DNA from: Pseudomonas syringae CC1557 | Lineage (GTDB): Bacteria; Pseudomonadota; Gammaproteobacteria; Pseudomonadales; Pseudomonadaceae | Reading direction: 5' to 3' | Length of the DNA stretch: 64,000 bases | NCBI RefSeq assembly: GCF_000452705.1 | Contig: NZ_CP007014.1 | Span: forward strand, 2,294,001-2,358,000 | Shown here: positions 1 to 8,670 of the stretch, piece after piece | Numbering within the stretch: the stretch's first letter is position 1 | Layout: the number at the start of each line of letters is the position of its first letter | Made by a program: the position numbers and the translations under genes | The notes under the pieces: model-generated | The model's database searches: none | The model's input: only the letters and a program-made list of their open reading frames with translations | What the model was told of the DNA's origin: nothing

Positions 1-1350
1 AACCTCGGTGAATTCTCCGGTTACTACGAAGCCTTTCAGCGCTGGGCCCCGGACGTTTTCAAAAGCAAACTGAGTGCTGTCCTGCAGCAGCCAGGATCGC
101 TGGAAGTGGCGCGCCTGCAACGTCTTGGCTTTGATACCCCGTTGGGCGATCCGCTCAATGTCAAACCGGAAGACTGGTTCAACCTTGCCACCGTGCGCAT
201 CGACATGATGGCTCAGGTAGAAGCCGAGTTGGGACAGACCGTCGTGGGCCTGGCCAGCGATGCACGCAAAGACGCTGAAAATAGCCTCTATATGGCAATC
301 GGTACTGTAATCGTAATGCTGATCGCCGTGCTCTGGCTGGCGTCGGTGATCATCCGCAACATCAAGATTGCCGTCGTCGACGTAAACCGCACCCTGATAG
401 CACTTTCCACCCGCGACCTGACCGCCAGAACCCGTTACACCGGCAAAGACGAGTTTGGCGAGATCTCGCGCAATCTGGACAACATGGCGCAACAGATCAG
501 CGAAGTCATTCGCGACATCGGCAGCGCGACGGCACAGGTCGCCACGGCGGCCGAGCAGTCTTCAGCCGTCGCTTTGCAGACCAGCCAGAACGTGGCACAG
601 CAGCGTCAGGGCACTGATCAGGTCGCCACTGCCATCAGCCAGATGAGCTCGACGGTCAAAGACGTTGCACGCAGCACCACCGATGCGGCGGCCATGTCGC
701 AACGCGTCAACGCCAGCACGATGCAGGGCAAGATCGAGATCGACAACACCGTCACCCTGATCAAAGGTCTTTCGGTCCAGGCCGAACAGACCTCGCGCAT
801 CATCGACGAACTCAAAGGTGAGAGCGATTCGATCTCCTCGGTCCTCGACGTCATTCGCGGTGTGGCCGATCAGACCAACCTCCTGGCACTCAACGCCGCT
901 ATCGAAGCCGCACGTGCTGGCGAGCAAGGCCGTGGCTTCGCAGTGGTGGCCGACGAAGTGAGGAATCTAGCCAAGAAGACTCAGGAGTCGACCGTCAGCA
1001 TCCAGAACATGATCGCTAACCTGCAATCCGGTTCCGACCGCGCCGCAAGCTCCATGCAGGAAACCCTCGGCAAGGCCCAGCAAGGCGCAACAAACGTCGT
1101 GCGTGCGGGCGAATTGCTCGAAGAAATCGCCGAAGGCATCGCCAGCATCAGCGACCGCAACATCCAAGTGGCCTCGGCCGCCGAAGAACAAAGCCTGGTC
1201 GCCGAAGAAATCCACCGCAACGTCCACGACATCAACGCCCTGGTCATCCAGGTCAGCGCCGGTGCCGAGCAGACAGCGGTGACCAGCCGCGAACTGGCCA
1301 GGCTGGCTGAGCAGCAGCAGGAGTTGGTGGGGCGGTTCAGGGTGAGTTGA
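1..1350 (+). CDS. Methyl-accepting chemotaxis protein, 5' end outside window
   Basis: The frame is open from base 1, so the protein begins upstream; a GTG at 106 is internal. The visible 449 residues hold the end of a periplasmic sensor region with a [12 protein letters not shown] stretch resembling the C-terminal part of NIT (nitrate/nitrite-type) domains. A transmembrane helix follows at about visible residues 97-118, then a HAMP region, then a long helical MCP signalling domain. The conserved hairpin tip contains [20 protein letters not shown] (about residues 291-310) followed by [13 protein letters not shown]. Such proteins sit in the inner membrane and control CheA/CheW in response to a ligand. 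The signalling domain is certain; the NIT assignment is a motif-level inference because most of the sensor domain is missing. An intrinsic terminator follows. Confidence 0.95.
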   Translation, partial: NLGEFSGYYEAFQRWAPDVFKSKLSAVLQQPGSLEVARLQRLGFDTPLGDPLNVKPEDWFNLATVRIDMMAQVEAELGQTVVGLASDARKDAENSLYMAIGTVIVMLIAVLWLASVIIRNIKIAVVDVNRTLIALSTRDLTARTRYTGKDEFGEISRNLDNMAQQISEVIRDIGSATAQVATAAEQSSAVALQTSQNVAQQRQGTDQVATAISQMSSTVKDVARSTTDAAAMSQRVNASTMQGKIEIDNTVTLIKGLSVQAEQTSRIIDELKGESDSISSVLDVIRGVADQTNLLALNAAIEAARAGEQGRGFAVVADEVRNLAKKTQESTVSIQNMIANLQSGSDRAASSMQETLGKAQQGATNVVRAGELLEEIAEGIASISDRNIQVASAAEEQSLVAEEIHRNVHDINALVIQVSAGAEQTAVTSRELARLAEQQQELVGRFRVS

Positions 1351-1373
1351 GGACAAGGCGTCTGGTTTGATGT

Positions 1374-1412
1374 TCAAAGGCCTGGAAGCGTAAGCTTTCA
1401 GGCCTTTTTTGT
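1374..1412 (+). terminator. Intrinsic terminator after the MCP gene
   Basis: AAAGGCCTG and CAGGCCTTT arms flank a short A/G-rich loop and are followed by a run of T. It lies 25 bases after the MCP stop codon. Confidence 0.85.
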
Positions 1413-1991
1413 TGTGCTATGCCAGTGTTCAAGTGAACACGGATCATCCAGGAAGTATGCTCATACAACATCGCAATACCGTCTCTCGACCACGACCACT
1501 CAGTCATCTTTTCACGTAACTCCAAGCCGTAAATGAAATTATGTAGTGATTAAAAATAATCACTACATAATCGTTGACGCGCCTCTTTCGGCCTTGCATT
1601 ATGCAGCTGTCTCCCTGATCGGGAGCGCAGCAAAGCGGTACTGAACAGGCTCGGCAAGCCGTCGAGATGTTTCCGGATGTAGGCTGCCCACAAGGCAGAT
1701 TGATGAAGCTGACCTGGCATCGTCGTCGATAAAGGCGAGAAGCTGGCGAAACGTCCTCATGATGCTTGTATCGGATCGGTTGTGGATTCTGGGCCGGGTC
1801 TTTGGGTTTCGTGACTTCTTCTCGCTAACGTTGACGCCGCTGTGTAGCGGCTTCTCATCAAGGCTACCTGCATGTCCTTGAGGGCCAGAACTGTATTCGA
1901 CGAACGCTCCATCGCGGTTCGTGGATGAACGTCTGGCACATGAACTTGATGTATCAACTATTGAACAGTCTGCGAGTGAAGGAGCATCAAC
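1413..1991. other. Gene-poor region with no recognised gene
   Basis: No reading frame here has a recognisable product and a credible ribosome binding site. The stretch contains the 14-bp inverted repeat at 1538-1571 and a smaller hairpin (GCCGCT/AGCGGC, 1836-1851). Long open frames on the minus strand (for example 1599-2363) run antisense through the credible small gene at 1992 and have no recognisable protein character. Decayed coding sequence cannot be excluded. Confidence 0.5.
1538..1571. repeat. Perfect 14-bp inverted repeat, 6-nt loop
   Basis: ATTATGTAGTGATT (1538-1551) is followed by AAAAAT and then the exact reverse complement AATCACTACATAAT (1558-1571). It is strongly A+T-rich inside a G+C-rich genome and is not followed by a T run typical of a terminator. 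It could be a protein-binding operator, a terminus of a small mobile element, or a structured RNA. Confidence 0.9.
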
Positions 1992-2309
1992 ATGAATATC
2001 AACAAACAACCGACTATTGATGAACTGGCCTGTCTGTTTGCCACGCGCAAAGATACGCTGGATGACCATATCGTCTGGATTGCCGATTCCGGTGAAGTGC
2101 ATGTCGATGCCATGGCGCCGCATACCCAGGAGTGCGAGTTCCGTGACGCACACCCGGACATGCGCATTGCGCTGAAGATGTTTCGTCGTGGGCAGGGTTA
2201 CGTCGGCAGGAAAGCCGCTGCTGATCGCATGTTCATGGAGCACACGCTGCAAACCTTGCAAAGCGAATGGCAAAAGACTCAGCGCCATACGCACTCGCAG
2301 GTGGCCTGA
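1992..2309 (+). CDS. Small conserved hypothetical protein
   Basis: A 105-residue soluble protein starting at an ATG with a good ribosome binding site (GAAGGAG, about 9 bases upstream). It has no signal peptide or membrane segment. The central part (DDHIVWIADSGEVHVD, then AALKMF-like IALKMFRRGQGYVG) has the look of a folded domain and resembles small proteins I recall from Pseudomonas with no assigned function. It stands alone, with a hairpin (2331-2359) just downstream that may end the transcript. No function can be assigned. Confidence 0.7.
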   Translation: MNINKQPTIDELACLFATRKDTLDDHIVWIADSGEVHVDAMAPHTQECEFRDAHPDMRIALKMFRRGQGYVGRKAAADRMFMEHTLQTLQSEWQKTQRHTHSQVA

Positions 2310-2330
2310 GTGAGGGCGTAAAGTGCGAAA

Positions 2331-2359
2331 CCTGCTCCTTGCCGTTATCAGGGAGCAGG
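2331..2359 (+). terminator. Hairpin downstream of the 105-residue gene
   Basis: CCTGCTCC (2331-2338) pairs with GGAGCAGG (2352-2359) across a 13-nt loop. No T tract follows, so terminator activity is uncertain. Confidence 0.4.
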
Positions 2360-2417
2360 TCATATCTGCCAGATAGCAGAACCGTTTCAGGGTTGGCCCT
2401 TTACCCTTGTCTTATTG

Positions 2418-2445
2418 TTGTACAAAGTAAATCGGGTGGTATAAA
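2418..2445 (+). promoter_or_regulatory. Possible sigma70 promoter for the CHI-like gene
   Basis: A TTGTAC -35-like hexamer (2418-2423) is separated by 16 bases from TATAAA (2440-2445), about 125 bases before the chalcone-isomerase-like gene. This is consensus matching by eye only. Confidence 0.35.
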
Positions 2446-2570
2446 TTCCGGTCAGGAGTCAGCGTGTTTGGCGCTGTTTTTTCCGGTTTCGGTATAGACC
2501 ACGCCGCTGACTCTTATGACTTTTCTAGCTGCCGGTATCTCCTCTGGCAGTACATCTCCCGAGGTTGTCG

Positions 2571-3095
2571 ATGCCCACGCTCGCGCCACGATGGTTATGG
2601 TTTCTCATCCTGCTCAGTAGCAGCGCCCTGGCGGATTGGCGTGAAGCGCTACCCAACGCGCAGGTGGTAGGCAGCGGCGAACTGACACTGTTCGGGTTCC
2701 GTATCTACACCGCCAGGCTGTCCAGCCCGGCAAAGCCTTTCACGGCAGACGCTCCGCTGGCACTCGAACTCACTTATCACCGAGACATTGACCGCGAAGA
2801 CCTGGTGGATGCCAGCATCGATGAGATCAAGCGTATTTCCGGGTCCGCTGTCAGTGCTGAGCAACTGACGGCATGGCGTCAGCAAATGCAGCAATCGTTC
2901 GTTGATGTGCAGCCGGGCATGAAGATCACCGGCGTCTATCTACCTGGCCGTGAAGCACGTTTCTATGTGGGCGACAAGCTCCAGCATGTAGTGCCCGACA
3001 GTCAGTTTGCCAAGGCATTTTTCTCCATCTGGCTTGACCCGAAAACCCGCAACCCGGAGCTGCGTGAACAGCTGCTCGGGAAAGCAGACTCATGA
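2571..3095 (+). CDS. Chalcone isomerase-like domain protein, exported
   Basis: A 174-residue protein. The ATG at 2571 is chosen because GAGG lies six bases upstream; a TTG two codons earlier has no such site. The N-terminus is a signal peptide (hydrophobic WLWFLILLSSSALA, cleavage likely after ALA before DWREALPNA). The rest matches the bacterial chalcone-isomerase-like fold family (GELTLFGFRIYTARL; LELTYHRDIDREDLV; GVYLPGREARFYVGD). Bacterial members are periplasmic and are not known to make flavonoids; their biochemical role is unclear. The gene overlaps the following DUF3833 lipoprotein frame and is probably co-transcribed with it, so the two may act together in the envelope. Confidence 0.85.
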   Translation: MPTLAPRWLWFLILLSSSALADWREALPNAQVVGSGELTLFGFRIYTARLSSPAKPFTADAPLALELTYHRDIDREDLVDASIDEIKRISGSAVSAEQLTAWRQQMQQSFVDVQPGMKITGVYLPGREARFYVGDKLQHVVPDSQFAKAFFSIWLDPKTRNPELREQLLGKADS

Positions 3096-3112
3096 CGATT
3101 CACGGAGGGCGC

Positions 3113-3646
3113 ATGCTCAGGAAATGGATGGTATTGCTGGGCCTTGGCCTGGCTTTGAGCGGTTGTGGTGGTGTGCCGGTCACTCACTACAGTCAGGAAG
3201 CGCCGAAGCTTGATCTGCGCAAGTACTTCACCGGGCGCGTCGAAGCCTGGGGTATGTTCCAGAAGCGTTCAGGCGAAGTCACCAAGCGCTTTACCGTGGT
3301 GATCGATGGCCATAATGAAGGCGAAGTATTGGTGATGCACGAGGCCTTCAGCTACAGCGATGGCACCAAACAGGTTCGCGAATGGCGCCTGCGTCCCGAC
3401 GGTCCTGGCCGTTGGAAGGGTACGGCAGGGGACGTGGTCGGTGAGGCGCGTGGCGAAGTGTCGGGCAACAGCTTTCACTGGAATTACGTGCTCAGGCTGC
3501 CGGTGGACGGCACCGAGTACGACGTCAGTCTGGATGACTGGATGTACATGATCGATGAGCAGACCCTGGCCAATCGTTCGTCGATGACCAAGCTGGGCGT
3601 TGAGGTAGGGCAGATAACGCTGTTCTTTCGCAAGACTGACAAGTAG
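3113..3646 (+). CDS. DUF3833 family lipoprotein
   Basis: A 177-residue protein when started at the ATG at 3113, which has GGAGG just upstream. An ATG at 3092 overlaps the stop of the preceding gene (ATGA) and would add seven residues before the signal peptide. MLRKWMVLLGLGLALSGCGG is a classical lipoprotein signal with lipobox LSGC, so the product should be lipid-anchored. The mature part (YFTGRVEAWGMFQKRSGEV; DDWMYMIDEQTLANRSSM; LGVEVGQITLFFRK) is typical of DUF3833, whose function is unknown. It forms a two-gene unit with the chalcone-isomerase-like gene. Confidence 0.85.
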   Translation: MLRKWMVLLGLGLALSGCGGVPVTHYSQEAPKLDLRKYFTGRVEAWGMFQKRSGEVTKRFTVVIDGHNEGEVLVMHEAFSYSDGTKQVREWRLRPDGPGRWKGTAGDVVGEARGEVSGNSFHWNYVLRLPVDGTEYDVSLDDWMYMIDEQTLANRSSMTKLGVEVGQITLFFRKTDK

Positions 3647-3649
3647 TTA

Positions 3650-3670
3650 GCGCCTCGCTATGCGAGGCGC
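3650..3670. terminator. Hairpin between convergent genes
   Basis: GCGCCTCGC (3650-3658) and GCGAGGCGC (3662-3670) form a perfect 9-bp stem with a 3-nt loop between the DUF3833 gene and convergent moaA. There is no strong T tract on either side. Confidence 0.6.
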
Positions 3671-3678
3671 AATACCGT

Positions 3679-4677
3679 TCAACCGCCGGTCATGTTCATG
3701 AAACGTACCACCTGCACACCGTCGTCGTGAGTGAAGTTGTGGCTCCACGGCTTCAACTGCATGGCGTCGATGATTGCCTTCTCAAGCTTCTGCGGCTGAC
3801 CGGGGTTGGCACGCAGCACCGACTTCAAGTCCACTGAATGCTCGTTGCCCAGGCACAGCAGCAAACGTCCCTCAACCGTCAGGCGCACACGATTACAGGT
3901 GCCGCAGAAGTTATGGCTGTGCGGAGAAATAAAGCCGATGCGAATGCCCGGCGCTTCCGCCAGACGCCAGTAACGCGACGGACCTTGGGTGGAGTCAGTG
4001 GACGGCACCAGCGTATAGCGCTCGGCAATGCGCTCGCGAACCTGATCACTTGAATAGAAAGACTCGGCACGACTGTGCTCGCTGATGATGCCCAGCGGCA
4101 TTTCTTCGATGAACGAGACGTCCAGATTACGATCAATGGCGAACGCCAGCAGGTCGTTGATCTCGTGATCGTTACGGCCATCCATTACGACACAGTTGAG
4201 TTTGGTATGGACAAAACCGGCAGCATTGGCGGCATCGATACCGGCGATGACCTTGTTCAGGTCACCGGTGCGGGTCAGTTCGCGAAAGCGCTGCGGGTCG
4301 AGGCTGTCCAGGCTGATGTTCAGGCGTGTGACACCCGCGTTGAATAGTGGCGCTGCCAGTTTGTCCAGCTGCGAGCCGTTGGTGGTCATGCACAGTTCGC
4401 GTAAACCGGGCAGGGCGGCGATTCGCTCGCAAAGCCCGACCACACCGGCACGTACCAGCGGCTCGCCACCCGTCAGACGAATCTTGCGAGTGCCCAGCGC
4501 GACGAAGCGCTCGGCCACTTGGAGGATCTCTTCCAGGGACAGGATCTGTTGGCGAGGCAGAAACGTCATCTCTTCGGCCATGCAATACACGCAGCGGAAA
4601 TCGCACCGGTCGGTGACCGACATGCGCAGATAATCGACTTTACGGGCAAAGCGGTCCATCAGGACGGGTTCGGACAT
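3679..4677 (-). CDS. moaA: GTP 3',8-cyclase MoaA
   Basis: A 332-residue radical-SAM enzyme that converts GTP to 3',8-cyclo-GTP, the first step of molybdenum cofactor synthesis. The N-terminal cluster motif CDFRCVYC (C-x3-C-x2-C) and the TGGEPLVR segment are followed by the second [4Fe-4S] site [20 protein letters not shown]. The protein ends in GG, as MoaA proteins do. The start at 4677 ([20 protein letters not shown]) has an AAGGTG site upstream; the frame is open 26 codons further but without family similarity. No other moa genes are next to it. The cofactor would serve molybdoenzymes such as the nitrate reductase that feeds NirBD. Confidence 0.96.
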   Translation of the reverse strand: MSEPVLMDRFARKVDYLRMSVTDRCDFRCVYCMAEEMTFLPRQQILSLEEILQVAERFVALGTRKIRLTGGEPLVRAGVVGLCERIAALPGLRELCMTTNGSQLDKLAAPLFNAGVTRLNISLDSLDPQRFRELTRTGDLNKVIAGIDAANAAGFVHTKLNCVVMDGRNDHEINDLLAFAIDRNLDVSFIEEMPLGIISEHSRAESFYSSDQVRERIAERYTLVPSTDSTQGPSRYWRLAEAPGIRIGFISPHSHNFCGTCNRVRLTVEGRLLLCLGNEHSVDLKSVLRANPGQPQKLEKAIIDAMQLKPWSHNFTHDDGVQVVRFMNMTGG

Positions 4678-4944
4678 TTCACCTTCTAACTGATTGATAG
4701 AGCTGCATTCCGTTTGGAGGCCAGCGTGTGACAGGGGTTCAGGTCTTTTGCACACTGAACGCCATGTAGCTCTGGCGGACAGGCTGGCAGAGTGCCTTGA
4801 TTCACCTTCATATTAGCCATAGAAGACGCTTATTGCACAGGCTGGATGCCCGCCACGCTAACCGAGGCGAATTGCCGCAGTCCAATTGCTTGTTCCGATG
4901 CGTTCATCGACTGGCTCTATGGCAAGCGCTCTGGCACGTGCTGA

Positions 4945-6291
4945 TCAGTCCGGATGCGCCGCTGTGCTGCGTTCGTAGCGTTCGAGTAAAGGCTGAATGC
5001 TAATACCGTGCACCAGAATACTGAGCGCCACAACCGACAGCGTCATACCGATCACCACATCGCCGACATCATCCGCCAGCCCGTGCGACAGGGCAAAGCA
5101 CAGGTAATAAAGACTGCCAATACCGCGAATGCCGAACCAGCCCACCAGCGCCTTTTGCCGGTGGTTGAGCAAATTCCGGCTGACCAGTAACCAGACGCTT
5201 GCCGGGCGGATGACGCAGAACAATGCCAGCCCCAGGCCAATCGCACGCCAGTCCCAGTATGTGGCCAGTGCCGCGCCCAGCAAGGTGATCAGCAGCACTT
5301 CCATGGCCCGTTCCACCAGGCTGCCGAACGCCAGCATGTCCCCCATCATCACCCCGGCAGCCAGTTGTGAGTCGCTGAGATCGTCGGCTTTGGCCACAGT
5401 GCCTTGTTCCAGCGAAGCCGTCATATGGCCTAATACGGGCTGCGCTACGTGTTCCGACGGCAGTTCCGAGCACGTGGCGCGGACTTCGGCCTGACGCAAG
5501 CCGAAGCCTGCGGCGAAGACCGACAGAAAGCCGAACGCGCCCACACTCTGGGCGATCACATAGGCCAGCGCGATCAGCGCCAGGGCCAGAAAATCGTTGG
5601 GCGAAGTGGTGCTGTCGGCGTTTTTGACGCGCAGAAAAATCATCAGATGGCCGACACCGCGTCCCATTCCATAGCCAATCAACAACCCGGCCGGTACAGC
5701 CCAGATCAGGTCCTTGATCAGCCATTCTTCTATCCAGTTGGCCATGCCGCCGCCTGACGTCAGGTACAGCAGGGCAAAGATCACAAAGGGGAATGCGGTC
5801 CCGTCATTGAGCCCGGCTTCACCGGACAAGCCAAAACGCAGCCGATCCTGATCCTGTGCGCTATTGACCTGCACCATGCCCGCCAATACCGGGTCGGTCG
5901 GCGACAGCATCGCGCCGAGCAGCACCGACACGCCCCAGTCCAGGCCGATGATGTAATGCGCTGCGACGCTTACTCCGGCGATAGTCGCCAGCATTACTGG
6001 CCCGGCCAGCCAATAGGCCGAGTGCCAGGCCTTTCCGCTCAAAGGCAGGCGCAACTTGATGCCTGTGCCGAACAACGAGAACAGCACCGCCACTTCGGTC
6101 AGGCGCTCCAGCCATTCGTGGGATTGTTTGAAATTCAGGTCCACGACATCAAGGCCCATCGGGCCGATACCGAAACCAAAGGCCAGGCACACCGCTGAGG
6201 TGGTGACTGGCATCCAGCGCAAATAGGAGGAGGTGAGCGCCAACAGCATCAACAGGACGCCGAGCACGCTCATGCAGACAATAAAACTCAT
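4945..6291 (-). CDS. CPA1-type Na+/H+ antiporter
   Basis: A 448-residue polytopic inner-membrane protein with about 12 hydrophobic segments. SPTDPVLAGM and GEAGLNDGTAFPFV (with the conserved Asn-Asp pair) are the hallmark transport motifs of the CPA1 (NhaP-type) sodium/hydrogen exchangers. It probably exchanges cytoplasmic Na+ or K+ for H+ in pH or salt homeostasis; ion preference cannot be read from the sequence. The short C-terminal tail lacks a regulatory domain. The gene stands alone between moaA and the transporter-dehydrogenase operon. Confidence 0.93.
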   Translation of the reverse strand: MSFIVCMSVLGVLLMLLALTSSYLRWMPVTTSAVCLAFGFGIGPMGLDVVDLNFKQSHEWLERLTEVAVLFSLFGTGIKLRLPLSGKAWHSAYWLAGPVMLATIAGVSVAAHYIIGLDWGVSVLLGAMLSPTDPVLAGMVQVNSAQDQDRLRFGLSGEAGLNDGTAFPFVIFALLYLTSGGGMANWIEEWLIKDLIWAVPAGLLIGYGMGRGVGHLMIFLRVKNADSTTSPNDFLALALIALAYVIAQSVGAFGFLSVFAAGFGLRQAEVRATCSELPSEHVAQPVLGHMTASLEQGTVAKADDLSDSQLAAGVMMGDMLAFGSLVERAMEVLLITLLGAALATYWDWRAIGLGLALFCVIRPASVWLLVSRNLLNHRQKALVGWFGIRGIGSLYYLCFALSHGLADDVGDVVIGMTLSVVALSILVHGISIQPLLERYERSTAAHPD

Positions 6292-6445
6292 AGAAAAAGA
6301 ACCACCGTTGAATGCGCCTTGAGAAGAGGGCGTAACGGTGGGACTCCCCTATGCGGTAATAAGTTGAAATAATTTGCCCGGCGGCGAAAAACCTCTGCCG
6401 CTGGCTGCTTGCGAAGGCGCGTCCAGCGGGCAGGCCTGTGACCGA

Positions 6446-7498
6446 CTAGCGCTCGATGCTGCGGCTCCAGCGTGCGTTCCATTCAGGGCGGATCAGGTTG
6501 ACCTGATCCCAATCAATGGTCACAGCGGTATCCAGGTATTTTTCCATCGCCTCAACCTGAGGGCGCGTCTTGTCGCTGGTCGGGGTTTTCGGGTTGGACG
6601 GGATCTGATCGCCGAACTCCAGTGCCGGTGCCTGAGCTTCAGGCGTCAGCAGATAGGCCGCCAGCTTCTGTGCCAGTTCTGGCTGGTTATTGTTGGCCAG
6701 CGTACATTCCGCCACGTTGAGCACCACGCCGCCTTCCTTGGGCGATGCATATTCCACCGGCACGCCTTTGATTTTCAAGGCGGTCACCTGGGTGGGCGTC
6801 AGCGGAAAAATGGCCGCTTCGTCGGTCTGTACCATCTCGGAGATCTTCGCCGAACTGGCGATGTATTCCAGCACATTGGGGCCGATGGTTTTCGGCCAGG
6901 CCTTGAAGCCAGGCTCGACATCTTTCTCACTGCCGCCCTGAATGCGGTTGAACATCAGGAAACCATGCAGGCCGAAGGTTGAAGAGGCCAGCGACTGGAA
7001 TACCACCTTGTCCTTGAAGCGCTTGTCGGCCAGGTCCATCCACGAGGTTGGCGCGCTCCAGCCCTTCTCCTTGAACATGCGCGTGTTGTAGGCCAGACCC
7101 GTGACGCCGAGGCTGACGGCTGCTGCCTGTTCCTTGATTTTCGCCTTGGCTGGCAGATCACTTAACGCGGCGCTGGGTTGCAGGGTGTCGCACAGGCCCA
7201 TGGAAATGGCCCGATACATGATGCCGTCGTCGAGGAATATCACGTGCATCTGCGGGTTGTCTTTGCTGGCCTGCGCCTTGGCAAGGATGTCCGCCGACGT
7301 ACCGGGCACGATCACCACCTTGACGTTGTTGGCTTTCTCGAAAGCAGGCAGAACCTGATCGGCATACAGCCGTTCCATGGTCCCGCCGTTCATGCCGAGA
7401 TACAGCGTCGTTTCAGCCTGCGCAGGCATGCAAAACAGTGCGGCTGCCAGTGGCAGGCAGGACAGACCGGTGAGGGCGAGGTGTTTGCTGCTTTTCAT
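6446..7498 (-). CDS. PotD/PotF-like ABC substrate-binding protein
   Basis: A 350-residue periplasmic protein and the last gene of the seven-gene operon. It has a signal peptide (LALTGLSCLPLAAALFCMPAQA, cleaved before ETTLYLGMNGG, given here in part: LPLAAALFCMPAQA). The fold is that of the extracellular solute-binding proteins of polyamine and related importers (VTGLAYNTRMFKEKGW; ASPKEGGVVLNVAECTLANN). Its start overlaps the stop of the flavoprotein gene (ATGA, 7495-7498), so it is translationally coupled to a dehydrogenase rather than to the permeases. Paralogues of this family bind polyamines, opines such as mannopine, or amino-acid derivatives, so the ligand here is open. Confidence 0.92.
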   Translation of the reverse strand: MKSSKHLALTGLSCLPLAAALFCMPAQAETTLYLGMNGGTMERLYADQVLPAFEKANNVKVVIVPGTSADILAKAQASKDNPQMHVIFLDDGIMYRAISMGLCDTLQPSAALSDLPAKAKIKEQAAAVSLGVTGLAYNTRMFKEKGWSAPTSWMDLADKRFKDKVVFQSLASSTFGLHGFLMFNRIQGGSEKDVEPGFKAWPKTIGPNVLEYIASSAKISEMVQTDEAAIFPLTPTQVTALKIKGVPVEYASPKEGGVVLNVAECTLANNNQPELAQKLAAYLLTPEAQAPALEFGDQIPSNPKTPTSDKTRPQVEAMEKYLDTAVTIDWDQVNLIRPEWNARWSRSIER

Positions 7499-8670
7499 AG
7501 GGACGATCTTCCTCTGTGCAATGGGATGACGTTCGTAACGGGTTCAAGCGGAATGGGAGATTGTTGAAAGCGGCCAATGGAAAAGGCGTCGAGCGAGATC
7601 AGCGAAGACCCTTCACAGACCCATTCAGCCAGCGCTTCGCCAGCCGCCGGACCAATCTGGAAGCCTGCTCCTGCAAAGCCAAAACCATGCAACAGGCCCG
7701 GTCGGGTCATGCTCGGGCCCAGCACCGGTTCACGATCCGGTAGATAACCTTCGGTGCCGCTCCAGGTGCGAATGGCCTGCGCCCCGGCGAGCGGCGGATA
7801 CAGCTCGACCGCGTTGCGCAGGATATCCAGCAACGCTGCCTGTCCCGGTCTGGCGCGGGCTGGATCAAGGGCAAAGCCCTGGCCGCCACCGAGCACGCAG
7901 TTGCCGCGGGCGACCTGTCGGGCATAGATACCGCCGCCCTCGACGCCTGTGCTGACGTCCATGAACATCGGCAGTGGTTCGGTGACCAGCATCGCCGGAT
8001 GCCCGGAATACATCGGCACCGGTTCGTCGAATTGAGCTGCCAGTTGCCCGGCCCAGGCGCCTGCGCAATTGAGCAGCCAAGGGGTGCGCAGGGTCAGGCC
8101 GCCAGTGGTTTTGACGGTAAAGGCAGTGCCGTCATGGCTGACTTCACTGACGGCCGCCTGTTCGAAGACTTGCGCACCGGCCTGGCGAGCGGCGCGGGCG
8201 AAGGCCGGTGATACCAGGCGCGGATTGGCATGCCCGTCGTCGGCACACAGCGACGCGCCAACGGCAACATCACCCGCCCACGGGTAGCGAGCGCGCAGTT
8301 GCTCGCGGTCAAGCAGTTGCAGGTTCAGGCCAAACCCGCTGCTGGCCTCGGCATAGCTCCGCAAGGCATTCATGTCCTGCTCGCTGCGTGCCAGTTTGAG
8401 ATGGCCCGAGCGTTGGTACTCGCCGTCGGTGCCGATCAGTTCACGCAGGCTGCCCCAGATCTGGTGCGCCCGTTGTGACAGGGGCAACTGTGACAAGGGA
8501 CGACCCTGGCGTCTGACCCCGCCATAATTGACGCCGCTGGAGTGCGAGCCGCAGAAGTCGCGCTCCAGCAGGGCGACGCGCTGGCCTTTGCGGGCCAGCG
8601 CCAAGGCCGCCGACGCACCGACAATGCCGCCGCCAATCACAACGGCATCGGTTTCAATCAGCGCGCTCAT
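7495..8670 (-). CDS. FAD-dependent oxidoreductase (DAO family, HcnC/OoxB-like)
   Basis: A 391-residue flavoprotein of the D-amino-acid oxidase family. The N-terminus has the FAD-binding Rossmann motif VVIGGGIVGASAALALA, and GFGFAGAGFQIGPAAGEALA near the C-terminus is the second FAD contact region. In HcnABC, opine oxidases and heterotrimeric D-hydroxyproline dehydrogenases this subunit oxidises the C-N bond of an amine or amino-acid substrate. Both ends overlap neighbouring genes by ATGA, which implies fixed stoichiometry. The operon encodes the other two subunit types, so this is probably the catalytic beta-like subunit of a membrane-linked dehydrogenase. The substrate is unknown. Confidence 0.92.
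   Translation of the reverse strand: MSALIETDAVVIGGGIVGASAALALARKGQRVALLERDFCGSHSSGVNYGGVRRQGRPLSQLPLSQRAHQIWGSLRELIGTDGEYQRSGHLKLARSEQDMNALRSYAEASSGFGLNLQLLDREQLRARYPWAGDVAVGASLCADDGHANPRLVSPAFARAARQAGAQVFEQAAVSEVSHDGTAFTVKTTGGLTLRTPWLLNCAGAWAGQLAAQFDEPVPMYSGHPAMLVTEPLPMFMDVSTGVEGGGIYARQVARGNCVLGGGQGFALDPARARPGQAALLDILRNAVELYPPLAGAQAIRTWSGTEGYLPDREPVLGPSMTRPGLLHGFGFAGAGFQIGPAAGEALAEWVCEGSSLISLDAFSIGRFQQSPIPLEPVTNVIPLHRGRSSL

Noticed and set aside
1599..2363. 254-codon open frame on the minus strand
   Set aside because: It runs antisense to the credible gene at 1992-2309, has no ribosome binding site or domain, and its composition is that of a shadow frame.
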